Positions 14,751 to 21,651 of a stretch of 21,651 nucleotides of DNA are shown here, one piece after another. Source of the stretch: JAENWH01 sp038248745. Its GTDB lineage: Bacteria > Bacillota > Clostridia > Peptostreptococcales > Anaerovoracaceae. The first letter of the stretch is position 1, and the number at the start of each line of letters is the position of its first letter. The notes under the pieces are model-generated. The model had not been told where the DNA came from, searched no databases, and saw nothing but the letters and a program-made list of their open reading frames with translations. A program made the translations under genes and the position numbers. The DNA lies in assembly GCA_038248745.1 (NCBI GenBank), contig JBBRXC010000013.1, positions 1 through 21,651 of the forward strand. The letters are read 5' to 3'.

Positions 14751-14818
14751 TCATATTGACAAGCGTCGATGTGACATGTATAATATAGACAATGGTCGAT
14801 ATGAAAGTGTCGATATGA
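14751..14818 (+). promoter_or_regulatory. arsR-type promoter with two palindromic operators
   Basis: The promoter is consensus: TTGACA (14756-14761), a 17-nt spacer and TATAAT (14779-14784). Two 10-4-10 inverted repeats overlie it: TCATATTGAC-AAGC-GTCGATGTGA (14751-14774) and TAATATAGAC-AATG-GTCGATATGA (14781-14804), each with 8 of 10 arm positions matching and spaced exactly 30 bp. A lone half-site GTCGATATGA follows at 14809-14818. One operator covers the -35, the other the -10 and start site, as expected for autorepression by the ArsR protein encoded just downstream. Repressor binding is inferred. Confidence 0.78.
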
Positions 14819-14838
14819 AAAGTAATGAAGGAGAAAAA

Positions 14839-15114
14839 ATGGAATATGAATTTGCTGAGGATGCAAAAGCATTCAGAGTTTTTGCTGATGAAAACAGACT
14901 TAGAATTATCAAAATGCTATATACAGGAGAAAAATGTGCGTGTGTATTACTGGAGGAACTTAAAATTTCGCAGCCGACGCTTTCTCATCATATGAAAATT
15001 CTTGAAACTAGCGGGCTTGTTACGGTAAGAAAAGATGGTAAATGGTCTAATTACAGTATTTATGATGAAAAAATGAAACAACTTAAAGATTGTTTCGGTG
15101 AATATATTAAATAA
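14839..15114 (+). CDS. arsR: ArsR-family metalloregulatory repressor
   Basis: The 91-residue winged-helix repressor has the ArsR metal-box region GEKCACVLLEEL, with Cys33 and Cys35 matching the As(III)/Sb(III)-binding CxC of classical ArsR, then the recognition helix SQPTLSHHMKIL and the wing VRKDGKWSNYSI. Another Cys is at 85. Metalloid binding in such proteins releases the operator and induces the operon. I place the start at ATG 14839, which has GAAGGAG 5 nt upstream; the frame is open further upstream, but that region contains the promoter and operators, so longer versions cannot come from this transcript. It heads an apparent arsR-permease-thioredoxin operon. Confidence 0.92.
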   Translation: MEYEFAEDAKAFRVFADENRLRIIKMLYTGEKCACVLLEELKISQPTLSHHMKILETSGLVTVRKDGKWSNYSIYDEKMKQLKDCFGEYIK

Positions 15115-15147
15115 ATATTTAAAAAAGTATGGAAAGCAGGAACTTAA

Positions 15148-16161
15148 ATGCAAGCAATAAAAGATATTGGGTTATTTATACAGAATCAGGTTTTAGGAAT
15201 GAAATGGTTAAATGAGATCATCGGAAACGGTCTAACGGGTATAGGTCTGGATATTAACAGTAGAATAGGCGGAAGCCTTCAATTTTTTATTTATGACATG
15301 ATTAAAATATTGTTCCTTTTATCATTTTTGATTTTTGTTATTTCATATATTCAAAGTTATTTCCCGCCAGAGAGAACAAAGCAGATTCTGGGGAGATATA
15401 AGGGCCTTGGCGCAAACACGATGGGGGCATTGCTTGGAACAATGACGCCATTTTGTAGCTGTTCTTCCATTCCTTTATTTATAGGGTTTACAAATGCAGG
15501 GTTACCAATAGGCGTCACTTTCAGTTTTCTTATTTCATCTCCGCTTGTTGATATTGGGGCATTTATACTTTTGTCTTCAATCTTTGGCTTTAAGATTGCA
15601 TTAGCGTACGTTTTAGTGGGTCTAGTGCTGGCGGTAATAGGGGGCACTATAATTGATAAACTTGGTATGGAATCTCAAATCGAAGAATATATTAAAACAG
15701 GAAATAATGTTGATATTGAGTCTGCAGAACTGACTAAATCAGAGAGAGTAATTTATGGAAGAGAACAGATGGTTTTCACCGTTAAGAAGGTTTTCTGGTA
15801 TGTGGTGATTGGGGTTGGGATTGGTGCACTAATTCATAACTGGATACCGACAGAAGTTGTACAATCAGTGCTTGGAAGCAATAATCCGTTTTCGGTTTTA
15901 ATTGCAACCGTAGTGGGAATACCTATGTATGCTGATATATTTGGAACTTTACCAATTGCAGAAGCACTGTTTTATAAAGGTGTTGGCGTAGGAACTATTC
16001 TCGCTTTTATGATGGCTGTGACGGCATTGTCACTACCTTCTATAATAATGCTAAGAAAGGTTGTCAAACCAAAGTTGCTTGCGACTTTTGTTGGAATCGT
16101 CGCTATAGGAATCGTTATAATTGGGTACATTTTTAATGCGGTATCATTTATATTTGTTTAA
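15148..16161 (+). CDS. ArsP/YraQ-type permease
   Basis: The 337-residue membrane protein has about eight to ten hydrophobic segments. The first permease repeat carries TPFCSCSSIPLFIGFTNAGLP (Cys103, Cys105) with SFLISSPLVD; the second carries GIPMYADIFGTLPIAEAL and TALSLPSIIMLRKV. This is the DUF318/UPF0718 permease family. ArsP members export trivalent organoarsenicals such as methyl-As(III); other members have different or unknown substrates. The gene lies 33 nt after arsR and 18 nt before a small thioredoxin-fold gene. Context supports arsenic or another thiophilic metalloid as the exported substrate, but that remains inference. Confidence 0.88.
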   Translation: MQAIKDIGLFIQNQVLGMKWLNEIIGNGLTGIGLDINSRIGGSLQFFIYDMIKILFLLSFLIFVISYIQSYFPPERTKQILGRYKGLGANTMGALLGTMTPFCSCSSIPLFIGFTNAGLPIGVTFSFLISSPLVDIGAFILLSSIFGFKIALAYVLVGLVLAVIGGTIIDKLGMESQIEEYIKTGNNVDIESAELTKSERVIYGREQMVFTVKKVFWYVVIGVGIGALIHNWIPTEVVQSVLGSNNPFSVLIATVVGIPMYADIFGTLPIAEALFYKGVGVGTILAFMMAVTALSLPSIIMLRKVVKPKLLATFVGIVAIGIVIIGYIFNAVSFIFV

Positions 16162-16179
16162 CAGAAAGGGAAGAACAAA

Positions 16180-16485
16180 ATGGGAATATTTAATTTTGGC
16201 AAGGATAAAGAAGAGGAAGTTAAAGTGGCTGAAGTAAAGAATGCTAATTACATTGTTTTAGGTGCGTGCTGCAAAAAAAGCACAGCCACTTTCGAAAACA
16301 CCAAGGCAGCGCTTAAGGAGATGGGAATAGATGAAGAAGTTATAAATGTTGGTGATTCTATGGAAATAGCCAAGTACGGTGTAATGCAAACGCCGGCATT
16401 GGTTATTAAAAATAAAGTTGTTTCTTATGGAAAAATGTTAAAAGTTGAAGATGTAATCAAGTTGATTGAAAAATCAAAAGTATAA
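16180..16485 (+). CDS. Small thioredoxin-fold protein with CCxxS motif
   Basis: The 101-residue protein matches the small thioredoxin/glutaredoxin-like family often annotated as redox-active disulfide protein 2. A charged N-terminal extension (about 1-20) precedes the fold; YIVLGACCKKSTATFENTK is the active-site region and MQTPALVIKNKVVSYGKML the cis-Pro region. The usual CxxC here reads Cys31-Lys-Lys-Ser34, with an additional neighbouring Cys30. The resolving cysteine is thus lost and a vicinal pair gained. Vicinal thiols bind As(III) tightly, which would suit a chaperone or relay role beside ArsR and the permease. It is the last gene of the operon. Family is clear; the role is inferred. Confidence 0.85.
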   Translation: MGIFNFGKDKEEEVKVAEVKNANYIVLGACCKKSTATFENTKAALKEMGIDEEVINVGDSMEIAKYGVMQTPALVIKNKVVSYGKMLKVEDVIKLIEKSKV

Positions 16486-16557
16486 AAGAGATTGCCTAGG
16501 CTAAAGTTAAACGAAGGCAGAGGGGGATATCTGATATCATAAATGGAGGAAAGAATC

Positions 16558-17571
16558 ATGGGAGATAAAGTAACATGTGCGGAAACGAAATTCAGGGCAT
16601 TTACTGTTTATGAAGAAGACGGGGCATTTTGTAATCAGGTTTTAGAGAAAAAAATATCGGAACTTCCACCAGGAGAGGTTTTGATAAAAGTTCTTTTTTC
16701 ATCAGTTAATTACAAGGATGCACTGTCGTCTATTGGTGATCGTGGGGTCACAAAAAATTATCCACATACACCAGGGGTTGATGCAGCTGGTGTTGTAGTA
16801 TCAAGCTTGGCACCGGAATTTATGGAGGGTGATGAAGTCGTTGTTACCGGTTCTGATTTTGGGATGACCCGATCGGGGGGATTCCAGCAATATATTAGAG
16901 TGCCGTCTTCCCTGCCAATAAAACTTCCCCAAGGAATCTCGCTGAGAAAGAGTATGGAGTACGGCACTGCAGGGCTCACAGCCGCTATGTGTGTGTATAA
17001 GATTGTTGAGAAACACGGAATGAGACCAGAAGATGGGGATATTCTTATTACTGGAGCTACAGGAGGTGTTGGAACTTGTGCGGTACAAATATTATCAAAA
17101 TTAGGATACAAGGTCTATGCAGCTACAGGCAAGTCAGAGGAAAGAGCGCTTTTAAAAAAAATTGGTGCGTATGAAGTAATCGACAGGAATGAAATTGACG
17201 ATAAATCTGGAAAGCTACTTAAAACCCCCAGATGGAGAGCTTCGGTCGATACGGCCGGTGGTAATATCCTAGCTACTATATTGAAAACAACATTATATGA
17301 TGGATGTGTTGCTGCATGTGGAAATGTTGCAGGAGGTGATCTGCATACATCAGTGTACCCATTTATATTAAATGGCATAACGCTTTATGGTGTCAATTCT
17401 GATCAATGTACCTCTGATTACAGACATAGAATGTGGTTACGGCTAGCAGATGATTGGTCGGTTGAAACATTGCCTGAGTTGTTTCGCACGGTGAAGTTGG
17501 AAGAACTGTCTGAAGTCCTTCAGGGAATACTTAAAGGGAAAATCAAAGGAAGGGTCGTAGTGGAACTTTGA
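16558..17571 (+). CDS. AcuI/YhdH-family NADPH reductase (quinone oxidoreductase-like)
   Basis: The 337-residue medium-chain dehydrogenase/reductase lacks structural zinc ligands. It has NYKDALS with HTPGVDAAG in the catalytic domain, the nucleotide-binding loop ITGATGGVGTCAVQIL, a following SEERA segment, and the AcuI/YhdH-like NSDQCTSDYRHRMWLRLA. Characterised relatives reduce acryloyl-CoA to propionyl-CoA. I place the start at ATG 16558, because GGAGGA (16545-16550) sits 7 nt upstream; the earlier in-frame ATG at 16543 overlaps that ribosome binding site. The gene stands alone between the ars-type operon and tandem terminators. The exact substrate is not determined by sequence or neighbours. 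Confidence 0.9.
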   Translation: MGDKVTCAETKFRAFTVYEEDGAFCNQVLEKKISELPPGEVLIKVLFSSVNYKDALSSIGDRGVTKNYPHTPGVDAAGVVVSSLAPEFMEGDEVVVTGSDFGMTRSGGFQQYIRVPSSLPIKLPQGISLRKSMEYGTAGLTAAMCVYKIVEKHGMRPEDGDILITGATGGVGTCAVQILSKLGYKVYAATGKSEERALLKKIGAYEVIDRNEIDDKSGKLLKTPRWRASVDTAGGNILATILKTTLYDGCVAACGNVAGGDLHTSVYPFILNGITLYGVNSDQCTSDYRHRMWLRLADDWSVETLPELFRTVKLEELSEVLQGILKGKIKGRVVVEL

Positions 17572-17597
17572 TTATGAATTACTTAAATTAATACAAT

Positions 17598-17630
17598 AAA
17601 GACAGGAACAGATAAATTGTTTCTGTCTTT
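17598..17630 (+). terminator. Intrinsic terminator after the AcuI-like gene
   Basis: A 13-bp stem is formed by AAAGACAGGAACA (17598-17610) and TGTTTCTGTCTTT (17618-17630), with one G-U pair and a 7-nt loop. The Ts are within the stem end. Confidence 0.75.
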
Positions 17631-17635
17631 ACTTT

Positions 17636-17656
17636 AAGGCACAAGCCTTTTTTTTT
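17636..17656 (+). terminator. Second short terminator after the AcuI-like gene
   Basis: AAGGC (17636-17640) and GCCTT (17645-17649) close an ACAA loop and run directly into seven further Ts. It lies 5 nt after the previous hairpin, giving a tandem pair. Confidence 0.65.
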
Positions 17657-17670
17657 GCTCTGAAATATGG

Positions 17671-17676
17671 TATAAT
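17671..17676 (+). promoter_or_regulatory. Extended -10 promoter of the rRNA methyltransferase gene
   Basis: TATAAT at 17671-17676 is preceded by TGG, giving TGnTATAAT. The -35 position falls in the T-run of the terminator. The leader would be about 85 nt. Confidence 0.55.
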
Positions 17677-17769
17677 ATTATTAGATTTAAAAAAATTTTA
17701 ATGTTGAAAACAAACTACACCAAAACTTCACCAAATAGGTCTATTAATATGTAAGGGGTATAGCATTTA

Positions 17770-18630
17770 ATGCAGATAAGTAAATTTGAACGAGCGGTTG
17801 CTGCAATTAAAAAAAATCAAGATGCATATGCCTGCCCAATTTGCGGAACAAGGATGAAAATGACCAAATCAGGGCGATTTATCTGCAAAAAGGAACACAC
17901 TTTTGATGTTTCGAAAAAGGGTTATATTAATTTAATCAATGAAACCAAAAAAACCAATTATGATAAAGAATTGTTTGAAAGCAGGAAAGAGATATTCAAT
18001 CAGGGATTTTATCTGCCGATAGCTGAAGCAATAAATGACATTGTCAAGGATTTTGCTGAAAAACAAAAGCTGGAATCTATCAATCTTCTTGATGTTGGCT
18101 GTGGAGAAGGGTATTACTCGTTTCACCTAAGCCAGGAAGAAAATATGAATCTATTTGCATTTGATATTTCCAAAGAAGCAATTGCCTTAGCCACAGACTA
18201 TCCCACAGAAATCAACTGGTGCATTGCCGATTTATCCAATCTCCCTTTTAAAGAAAGATCGATGGATATATTGCTGGATGTATTGACTCCTGCCAACTAT
18301 AAAGAGTTTAAACGAGTACTAAAAAATCAAGGGTTGTTAATAAAGGTGGTCCCTGGAGATGAATATTTAAAAGAAATAAGAGCATTGGTGTCTGGTCAGC
18401 TGCAAAGTAAAAGCTATTCAAATAAAGACACGGTTGAATATACAGAAAGCCATATGAGGCTTTTAGGGAAAAAGAAACTTTGCTATACAATGCCAGTGAA
18501 TAAAGAACAGGTAATAGATTTTGTTAAAATGACACCGATGACATCTCAAGTTGATTTAAAAAGATTGGCGTTTTCGAAAATAAAAGAAATAACTATTAGT
18601 ATGGAATTATTATATGGAAGAGTAAAATGA
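17770..18630 (+). CDS. RlmA-type 23S rRNA guanine-N1 methyltransferase
   Basis: The 286-residue protein opens with the RlmA zinc domain: CPICGTRM, then CKKEHTFDVSKKGYINLI, giving ligands Cys22, Cys25, Cys39 and His43. A class I SAM-dependent methyltransferase follows, with LLDVGCGEGYYSFHL at about 106-120, an acidic strand end FAFDIS and a DLSNLPF segment. RlmA enzymes methylate G745 (Gram-negative) or G748 (Gram-positive, once called TlrB) of 23S rRNA near the macrolide site. The residue modified here cannot be read from the sequence, but the family fits well. The ATG is preceded by AAGGGG. Gene immediately downstream is 35 nt away and probably co-transcribed. Confidence 0.9.
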   Translation: MQISKFERAVAAIKKNQDAYACPICGTRMKMTKSGRFICKKEHTFDVSKKGYINLINETKKTNYDKELFESRKEIFNQGFYLPIAEAINDIVKDFAEKQKLESINLLDVGCGEGYYSFHLSQEENMNLFAFDISKEAIALATDYPTEINWCIADLSNLPFKERSMDILLDVLTPANYKEFKRVLKNQGLLIKVVPGDEYLKEIRALVSGQLQSKSYSNKDTVEYTESHMRLLGKKKLCYTMPVNKEQVIDFVKMTPMTSQVDLKRLAFSKIKEITISMELLYGRVK

Positions 18631-18665
18631 ATACTCTTGGACGAGTACAATCAAAAGGGGAAAAA

Positions 18666-19385
18666 ATGAAAAAAGTATTAATCAAGGTTCTTAGAACGCA
18701 CCCTAAAAAGGGCAACCAATTTTGGCAAAGTTTTGAATATGAAGGAGATCTGGACCTTACGATCGCTTCTGTACTCGATGAAATAAACAGTAGGGAAAAA
18801 ATGATTGATACCAATTTAGATATTGCAACGCCAATTCTTTGGGATTGTAATTGCAGAAATGGACTTTGCGGAACATGTGCAATGATTATTAATCATTTCC
18901 CACGTCTTGCTTGCAATACTATTCTCAGTGATGTGTTAAGCAATGGCGAGTGTGAAATCAGGCCACTTACAAAGTTCCCAATCATAGCGGATTTAATGGT
19001 GGATCGAACTGTAATAGTAGAAGGGCTTAAGGATATGAGACTTTGGCTTGAGAGCGAGGTCATCCTGGACAAGTATGGATTGGATTCCCAGTATGAAATT
19101 TCAAAATGTATGGCTTGTGGATGTTGTTTGGAAGCTTGTCCAAATTATTCTGGAGATGAAGATTTTCTGGGTTCAATGGCAACAAATCAGGCTTATATAA
19201 CATATACTCAAGAAAAAGACCCTGAATTTGTGAAGGGTTTAAAAAAGAAATATAAAAAGAAATTTTTCAATGGCTGTTCAAAGTCATTGATTTGCGAAAA
19301 TATTTGTCCTGTTGGTATTCCAACTGGGACTGATATGACTACTATGAATAGTCTGTCCGTTTGGAGAATCTGGCAAAAAAAATAG
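18666..19385 (+). CDS. Solitary succinate dehydrogenase/fumarate reductase Fe-S subunit
   Basis: The 239-residue protein is a complete SdhB/FrdB-type electron-transfer subunit. The 2Fe-2S cysteines are Cys63, Cys68, Cys71 and Cys83 (C-x4-C-x2-C-x11-C). The C-terminal ferredoxin-like domain carries CMACGCCLEACP (148-159) and CSKSLICENICP (204-215), covering the 4Fe-4S and 3Fe-4S clusters. In known complexes it passes electrons between a flavoprotein (SdhA/FrdA) and the membrane anchor. No flavoprotein or anchor gene is adjacent: the neighbours are rRNA methyltransferase and hemolysin III-like genes. I place the start at ATG 18666, behind AAAAGGGG; an earlier in-frame ATG at 18627 overlaps the previous stop codon but lacks the conserved N-terminus. 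Partners must be encoded elsewhere, or it serves another oxidoreductase. Confidence 0.92.
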   Translation: MKKVLIKVLRTHPKKGNQFWQSFEYEGDLDLTIASVLDEINSREKMIDTNLDIATPILWDCNCRNGLCGTCAMIINHFPRLACNTILSDVLSNGECEIRPLTKFPIIADLMVDRTVIVEGLKDMRLWLESEVILDKYGLDSQYEISKCMACGCCLEACPNYSGDEDFLGSMATNQAYITYTQEKDPEFVKGLKKKYKKKFFNGCSKSLICENICPVGIPTGTDMTTMNSLSVWRIWQKK

Positions 19386-19413
19386 TTGCAAATGAATAAT
19401 AAGATGATATAAT
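19386..19413 (+). promoter_or_regulatory. Promoter of the hemolysin III-like gene
   Basis: TTGCAA (19386-19391), a 16-nt spacer and TATAAT (19408-19413) with TGA before the -10 (extended -10). The -35 begins directly after the stop codon of the Fe-S subunit gene. Confidence 0.6.
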
Positions 19414-19421
19414 GATTGTGA

Positions 19422-19444
19422 CATGTGGTTTTGAAAACTACATG
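19422..19444 (+). other. Hairpin at the predicted 5' end of the hemolysin III-like mRNA
   Basis: CATGTGGTT (19422-19430) pairs with AACTACATG (19436-19444) in a 9-bp stem with one G-U pair. It lies right at the expected transcription start, so it could stabilise the mRNA; a T-run (19459-19466) 15 nt later is too distant for a classical terminator. Confidence 0.5.
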
Positions 19445-19487
19445 ACATAGTTGTTATATTTTTTTTAGTTTAGAACAGGAGTTGATT

Positions 19488-20129
19488 ATGCTGAAACCAA
19501 GAGACTTTTGGAGTTTCTATACTCATTTTGCAGGAGCAATTTTATCCTTAATAGCAGTAATGTTTCTGATTGGAGCATCCATAATAAGAGGAACCTCTTC
19601 GCCAGTAAATATTACAGGCGCCATAATCTTCGGGGCGTCCTTGCTAGCCTTATATAGCGCAAGTTCCATCTATCATTATGTGAATCGGCCAGCTGAAGCA
19701 TTGGTTAGATTGAGAAAACTGGACCATGCGATGATCTATGTATTAATTGCAGGAACCTATACACCAATAGCGCTTGGGTATATGAATTTTAAGGATGCAA
19801 CCATTTTTATGGTGGTCATCTGGTTGGTTGCGGCGGCTGGAATCATTATGAAAATATTTTGGATGAATGCACCGAGATGGTTATATACATCCCTGTACGT
19901 GGTGATGGGTTGGGCAATTGTATTTGATTGGAAGGCTTTTAATGGGGTGCCGATAGGGTGCCTTGCATTAATAGCAGCCGGTGGTATTTCTTATACAGTA
20001 GGGGCCGGATTTTATGCAATAAAAAAACCAAACCTTAGCATAAGATTTGGTTTTCATGAGATATTTCATCTGTTTGTGGTTTTTGGCTCGGTGCTCCATT
20101 TTAATGCAGTTTATCTCTATATCATTTAA
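19488..20129 (+). CDS. Hemolysin III/PAQR-family membrane protein
   Basis: The 213-residue protein has seven predicted membrane helices and the family's conserved polar residues: SSIYHYV, LDHAMIYVLIAGTYTP and near the C-terminus FHEIFHLFVVFGSVLHF, whose Ser/Asp/His residues form the presumed metal site of PAQR-type hydrolases. Bacterial members (YqfA/HlyIII) are linked to membrane homeostasis; actual haemolysis is shown for only a few. ATG 19488 is preferred, because CAGGAG (19476-19481) is 6 nt upstream; TTG at 19482 in the same frame is too close to that site. The gene has its own promoter and ends only 11 bases from the end of the convergent gene on the other strand. Confidence 0.92.
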   Translation: MLKPRDFWSFYTHFAGAILSLIAVMFLIGASIIRGTSSPVNITGAIIFGASLLALYSASSIYHYVNRPAEALVRLRKLDHAMIYVLIAGTYTPIALGYMNFKDATIFMVVIWLVAAAGIIMKIFWMNAPRWLYTSLYVVMGWAIVFDWKAFNGVPIGCLALIAAGGISYTVGAGFYAIKKPNLSIRFGFHEIFHLFVVFGSVLHFNAVYLYII

Positions 20130-20140
20130 AGTGTTGGCTT

Positions 20141-21651
20141 TTATTCCGTATAGCTTCTGGAGGAATCTATGTTGACCGTCTCAGTGCCAGGATTCCATTC
20201 CACCGAAAAATCCATTAGTCTTCCCAAGTCCCTAAGCTTGTAATAGTTGTTGCCATTAATATTATAGGCAGCGGCAAAAGTTAAAGCTCTATCCAGCATT
20301 AAGGTCGCAGTGGTCATTGTGGCTTCTTTGGAAGACCCATCCCCTGTCACAAGCTCTCCACCAACAAGCATATAAGGAGACCTGGTTTCCAGGTTTATGG
20401 ATTCGAATATGGGATCCCAAACGACATTAAACTGTGTTTTAGAACCAGAGAGTCTAGCCGCAATATCCCGCAGTTTAAAGTAGTTCGACCCATTAATGTT
20501 GTAAGCATCAAAAGATTGAATATGTCCGTTCACCATTACTTTGTGTGAAGATGCAAGGGCAGTGACTTTTTTCAAGGCATAAAAAGCCTTCAATTTATCA
20601 CCGACACCTTTTCTATTTACGATAATATCGGTGGCTCTAAAATAGACGCTTCCTTTGGCATTTGAATATTTCTGATTGATGAAGAGCTGTTGGTCCATTT
20701 GTGATGCAACAGCTTCTCTATATGCAGCCTGACCGATATAGAGGGTTACACTTGAATTTTTAACTTCGTTTGACCACCATCTAACTAAGGTCTCATAATC
20801 AGCAATCTTATAACCAATCTCCCAATAAATTTGAGGGACAATATAATCAATGGTTCCAGCTTTTATCCAGGCCCTGCAATCAGAATAAACGGAATAATAG
20901 GCTTCGCTTCCATTGGTATTTGATCCGGTTGGGTCAGAAGTGTTGTTTTTCCATATACCCATTGGGCTTATACCAAATAAGACACCAGGTTTTATGGATT
21001 TGATGGTATCATTTACAAGCTTTACCATATCATTTACATTGTCTCTGCGAGCGTCAGCAACAGCTCCGTCTTTGGTTTCACCTTCAGGTAGCGGATAATT
21101 AGAAGGATAAAAATAATCATCAAAATGAATGCCATCCACGTCATATTTTTCAACAATTTCCTTCACTGTGTCTACAACATGCTTTTTAACACCACTTAGT
21201 TCAGGATTATAATAAAGGGCTCCTTTAAATTCAAAAAGCCATTCTGGATGCAGCCTCGCGGGATGATTTGCTGAAAGGGTATTGATATCTGTGGTATTAT
21301 TTGTGACTCTGTAAGGATTTAACCAGGCATGAAAAGACATGCCTCTTTTATGTGTTTCTGAAATCATAAAAGCCATTGGGTCGTAGCCAGGATCTTTTCC
21401 TTGTATGCCGGTCAGACTTTCGGACCAAGGATTTATGCTGGACTTGTAGAAAGCATCGGCTTTTGGTCTTACCTGGACCATTACAGTATTCATCCCAACA
21501 GCCTGGAGTTTGTCCAGCATGGTGATAAATTCTTCCTTTTGAGCACGTTCATTGTTTTTAACAGAGGGATAATCCAGGTTCATTATTGTAGCAACCCAAA
21601 CAGCCCGCATATCATTTCTATTGATATCGGCATAAGCGATTTGGCCTTGTG
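20141..21651 (-). CDS. GHL10-family glycosidase-like protein with stalk repeats, 5' end missing
   Basis: The frame stays open to the right window edge, so the N-terminus, probably with a signal peptide, is outside. At least 502 residues are visible. The TIM-barrel domain (about 340 residues) begins at MRAVWVATIMNLDYPS, has YDVDGIHFDDYFYP as the likely acidic active-site segment, and contains FGISPMGIW and DYIVPQIYWE. This matches the GHL10 (DUF187) family of glycoside-hydrolase-like proteins, presumed to act on cell-wall or exopolysaccharides. After it come two copies of a stalk-like repeat of the copper-amine-oxidase-N type: YNINGSNYFKLRDIAARL...VVWDP and YNINGNNYYKLRDLGRLM...VEWNP, common on Clostridial surface proteins. 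Probably secreted. Convergent with the hemolysin III-like gene, with no terminator in the 11-base gap. Confidence 0.88.
   Translation of the reverse strand, partial: QGQIAYADINRNDMRAVWVATIMNLDYPSVKNNERAQKEEFITMLDKLQAVGMNTVMVQVRPKADAFYKSSINPWSESLTGIQGKDPGYDPMAFMISETHKRGMSFHAWLNPYRVTNNTTDINTLSANHPARLHPEWLFEFKGALYYNPELSGVKKHVVDTVKEIVEKYDVDGIHFDDYFYPSNYPLPEGETKDGAVADARRDNVNDMVKLVNDTIKSIKPGVLFGISPMGIWKNNTSDPTGSNTNGSEAYYSVYSDCRAWIKAGTIDYIVPQIYWEIGYKIADYETLVRWWSNEVKNSSVTLYIGQAAYREAVASQMDQQLFINQKYSNAKGSVYFRATDIIVNRKGVGDKLKAFYALKKVTALASSHKVMVNGHIQSFDAYNINGSNYFKLRDIAARLSGSKTQFNVVWDPIFESINLETRSPYMLVGGELVTGDGSSKEATMTTATLMLDRALTFAAAYNINGNNYYKLRDLGRLMDFSVEWNPGTETVNIDSSRSYTE

Noticed and set aside
14713..14838. 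N-terminal extension of ArsR to an earlier in-frame start
   Set aside because: This stretch contains the -35, -10 and operators, and only ATG 14839 has a good ribosome binding site.
16558..17571. A DMSP pathway linking the AcuI-like reductase to the BCCT transporter
   Set aside because: The genes are over 10 kb apart with several independent operons between them, and no DMSP lyase or demethylase gene is seen.

Overview
The window looks like chromosomal DNA of an anaerobic, low-GC Gram-positive bacterium (Clostridia). Signs are the AT-rich spacers, strong AGGAGG-type ribosome binding sites, an FMN-riboswitch-led ribDEBAH operon, an oxygen-sensitive glycyl radical enzyme, and family types common in Clostridia. 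The exact genus cannot be read from the sequence. Almost everything is on the + strand; only the last gene, cut by the window edge, is on the - strand. No rRNA, tRNA, CRISPR array, insertion sequence or phage gene was seen.

Region 1 (1-6640) is the most interesting part. The last codons of an upstream gene and a strong terminator are followed by a textbook sigma-54 (-24/-12) promoter at 173-189. It appears to drive five genes: a pyruvate-formate-lyase-like glycyl radical enzyme (GRE), its radical-SAM activase, a mandelate-racemase-type enolase-superfamily enzyme, a BCCT (betaine/carnitine/choline) transporter and a short VOC/glyoxalase-fold protein. The GRE keeps the PFL scaffold, the glycyl radical loop and the arginines that bind pyruvate, but it has Gly-Cys where PFL has Cys-Cys. 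It also lacks the Glu of the GCVE motif used by GRE dehydratases and lyases. The enolase-family enzyme has lost the second Lys of its KxK motif, and the transporter has altered Trp-box positions. Together these suggest an undescribed anaerobic catabolic pathway for an imported zwitterionic, probably carboxylated, compound. The substrate is inference.

Region 2 (6640-10030) holds independent housekeeping and stress genes: a cold-shock protein with a roughly 100-nt leader, transketolase, a LEA-like charged helical protein and a single-domain cupin.

Region 3 (10045-13940) is the riboflavin operon: a sigma-A promoter, an FMN riboswitch, two consecutive intrinsic terminators, then ribD, ribE, ribBA and ribH.

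Region 4 (14015-16485) has a metallo-beta-lactamase hydrolase with a long terminator, then an arsenic/metalloid-type operon. The operon encodes an ArsR repressor with a CxC metal site, an ArsP/YraQ-type permease and a small thioredoxin-fold protein with CCxxS in place of CxxC. The arsR promoter carries two palindromic operators exactly 30 bp apart.

Region 5 (16558-21651) has an AcuI/YhdH-type reductase, an RlmA-type 23S rRNA methyltransferase, a solitary succinate dehydrogenase/fumarate reductase iron-sulfur subunit, a hemolysin-III family membrane protein and, convergent to it, a GHL10-family glycosidase-like protein with C-terminal stalk repeats.
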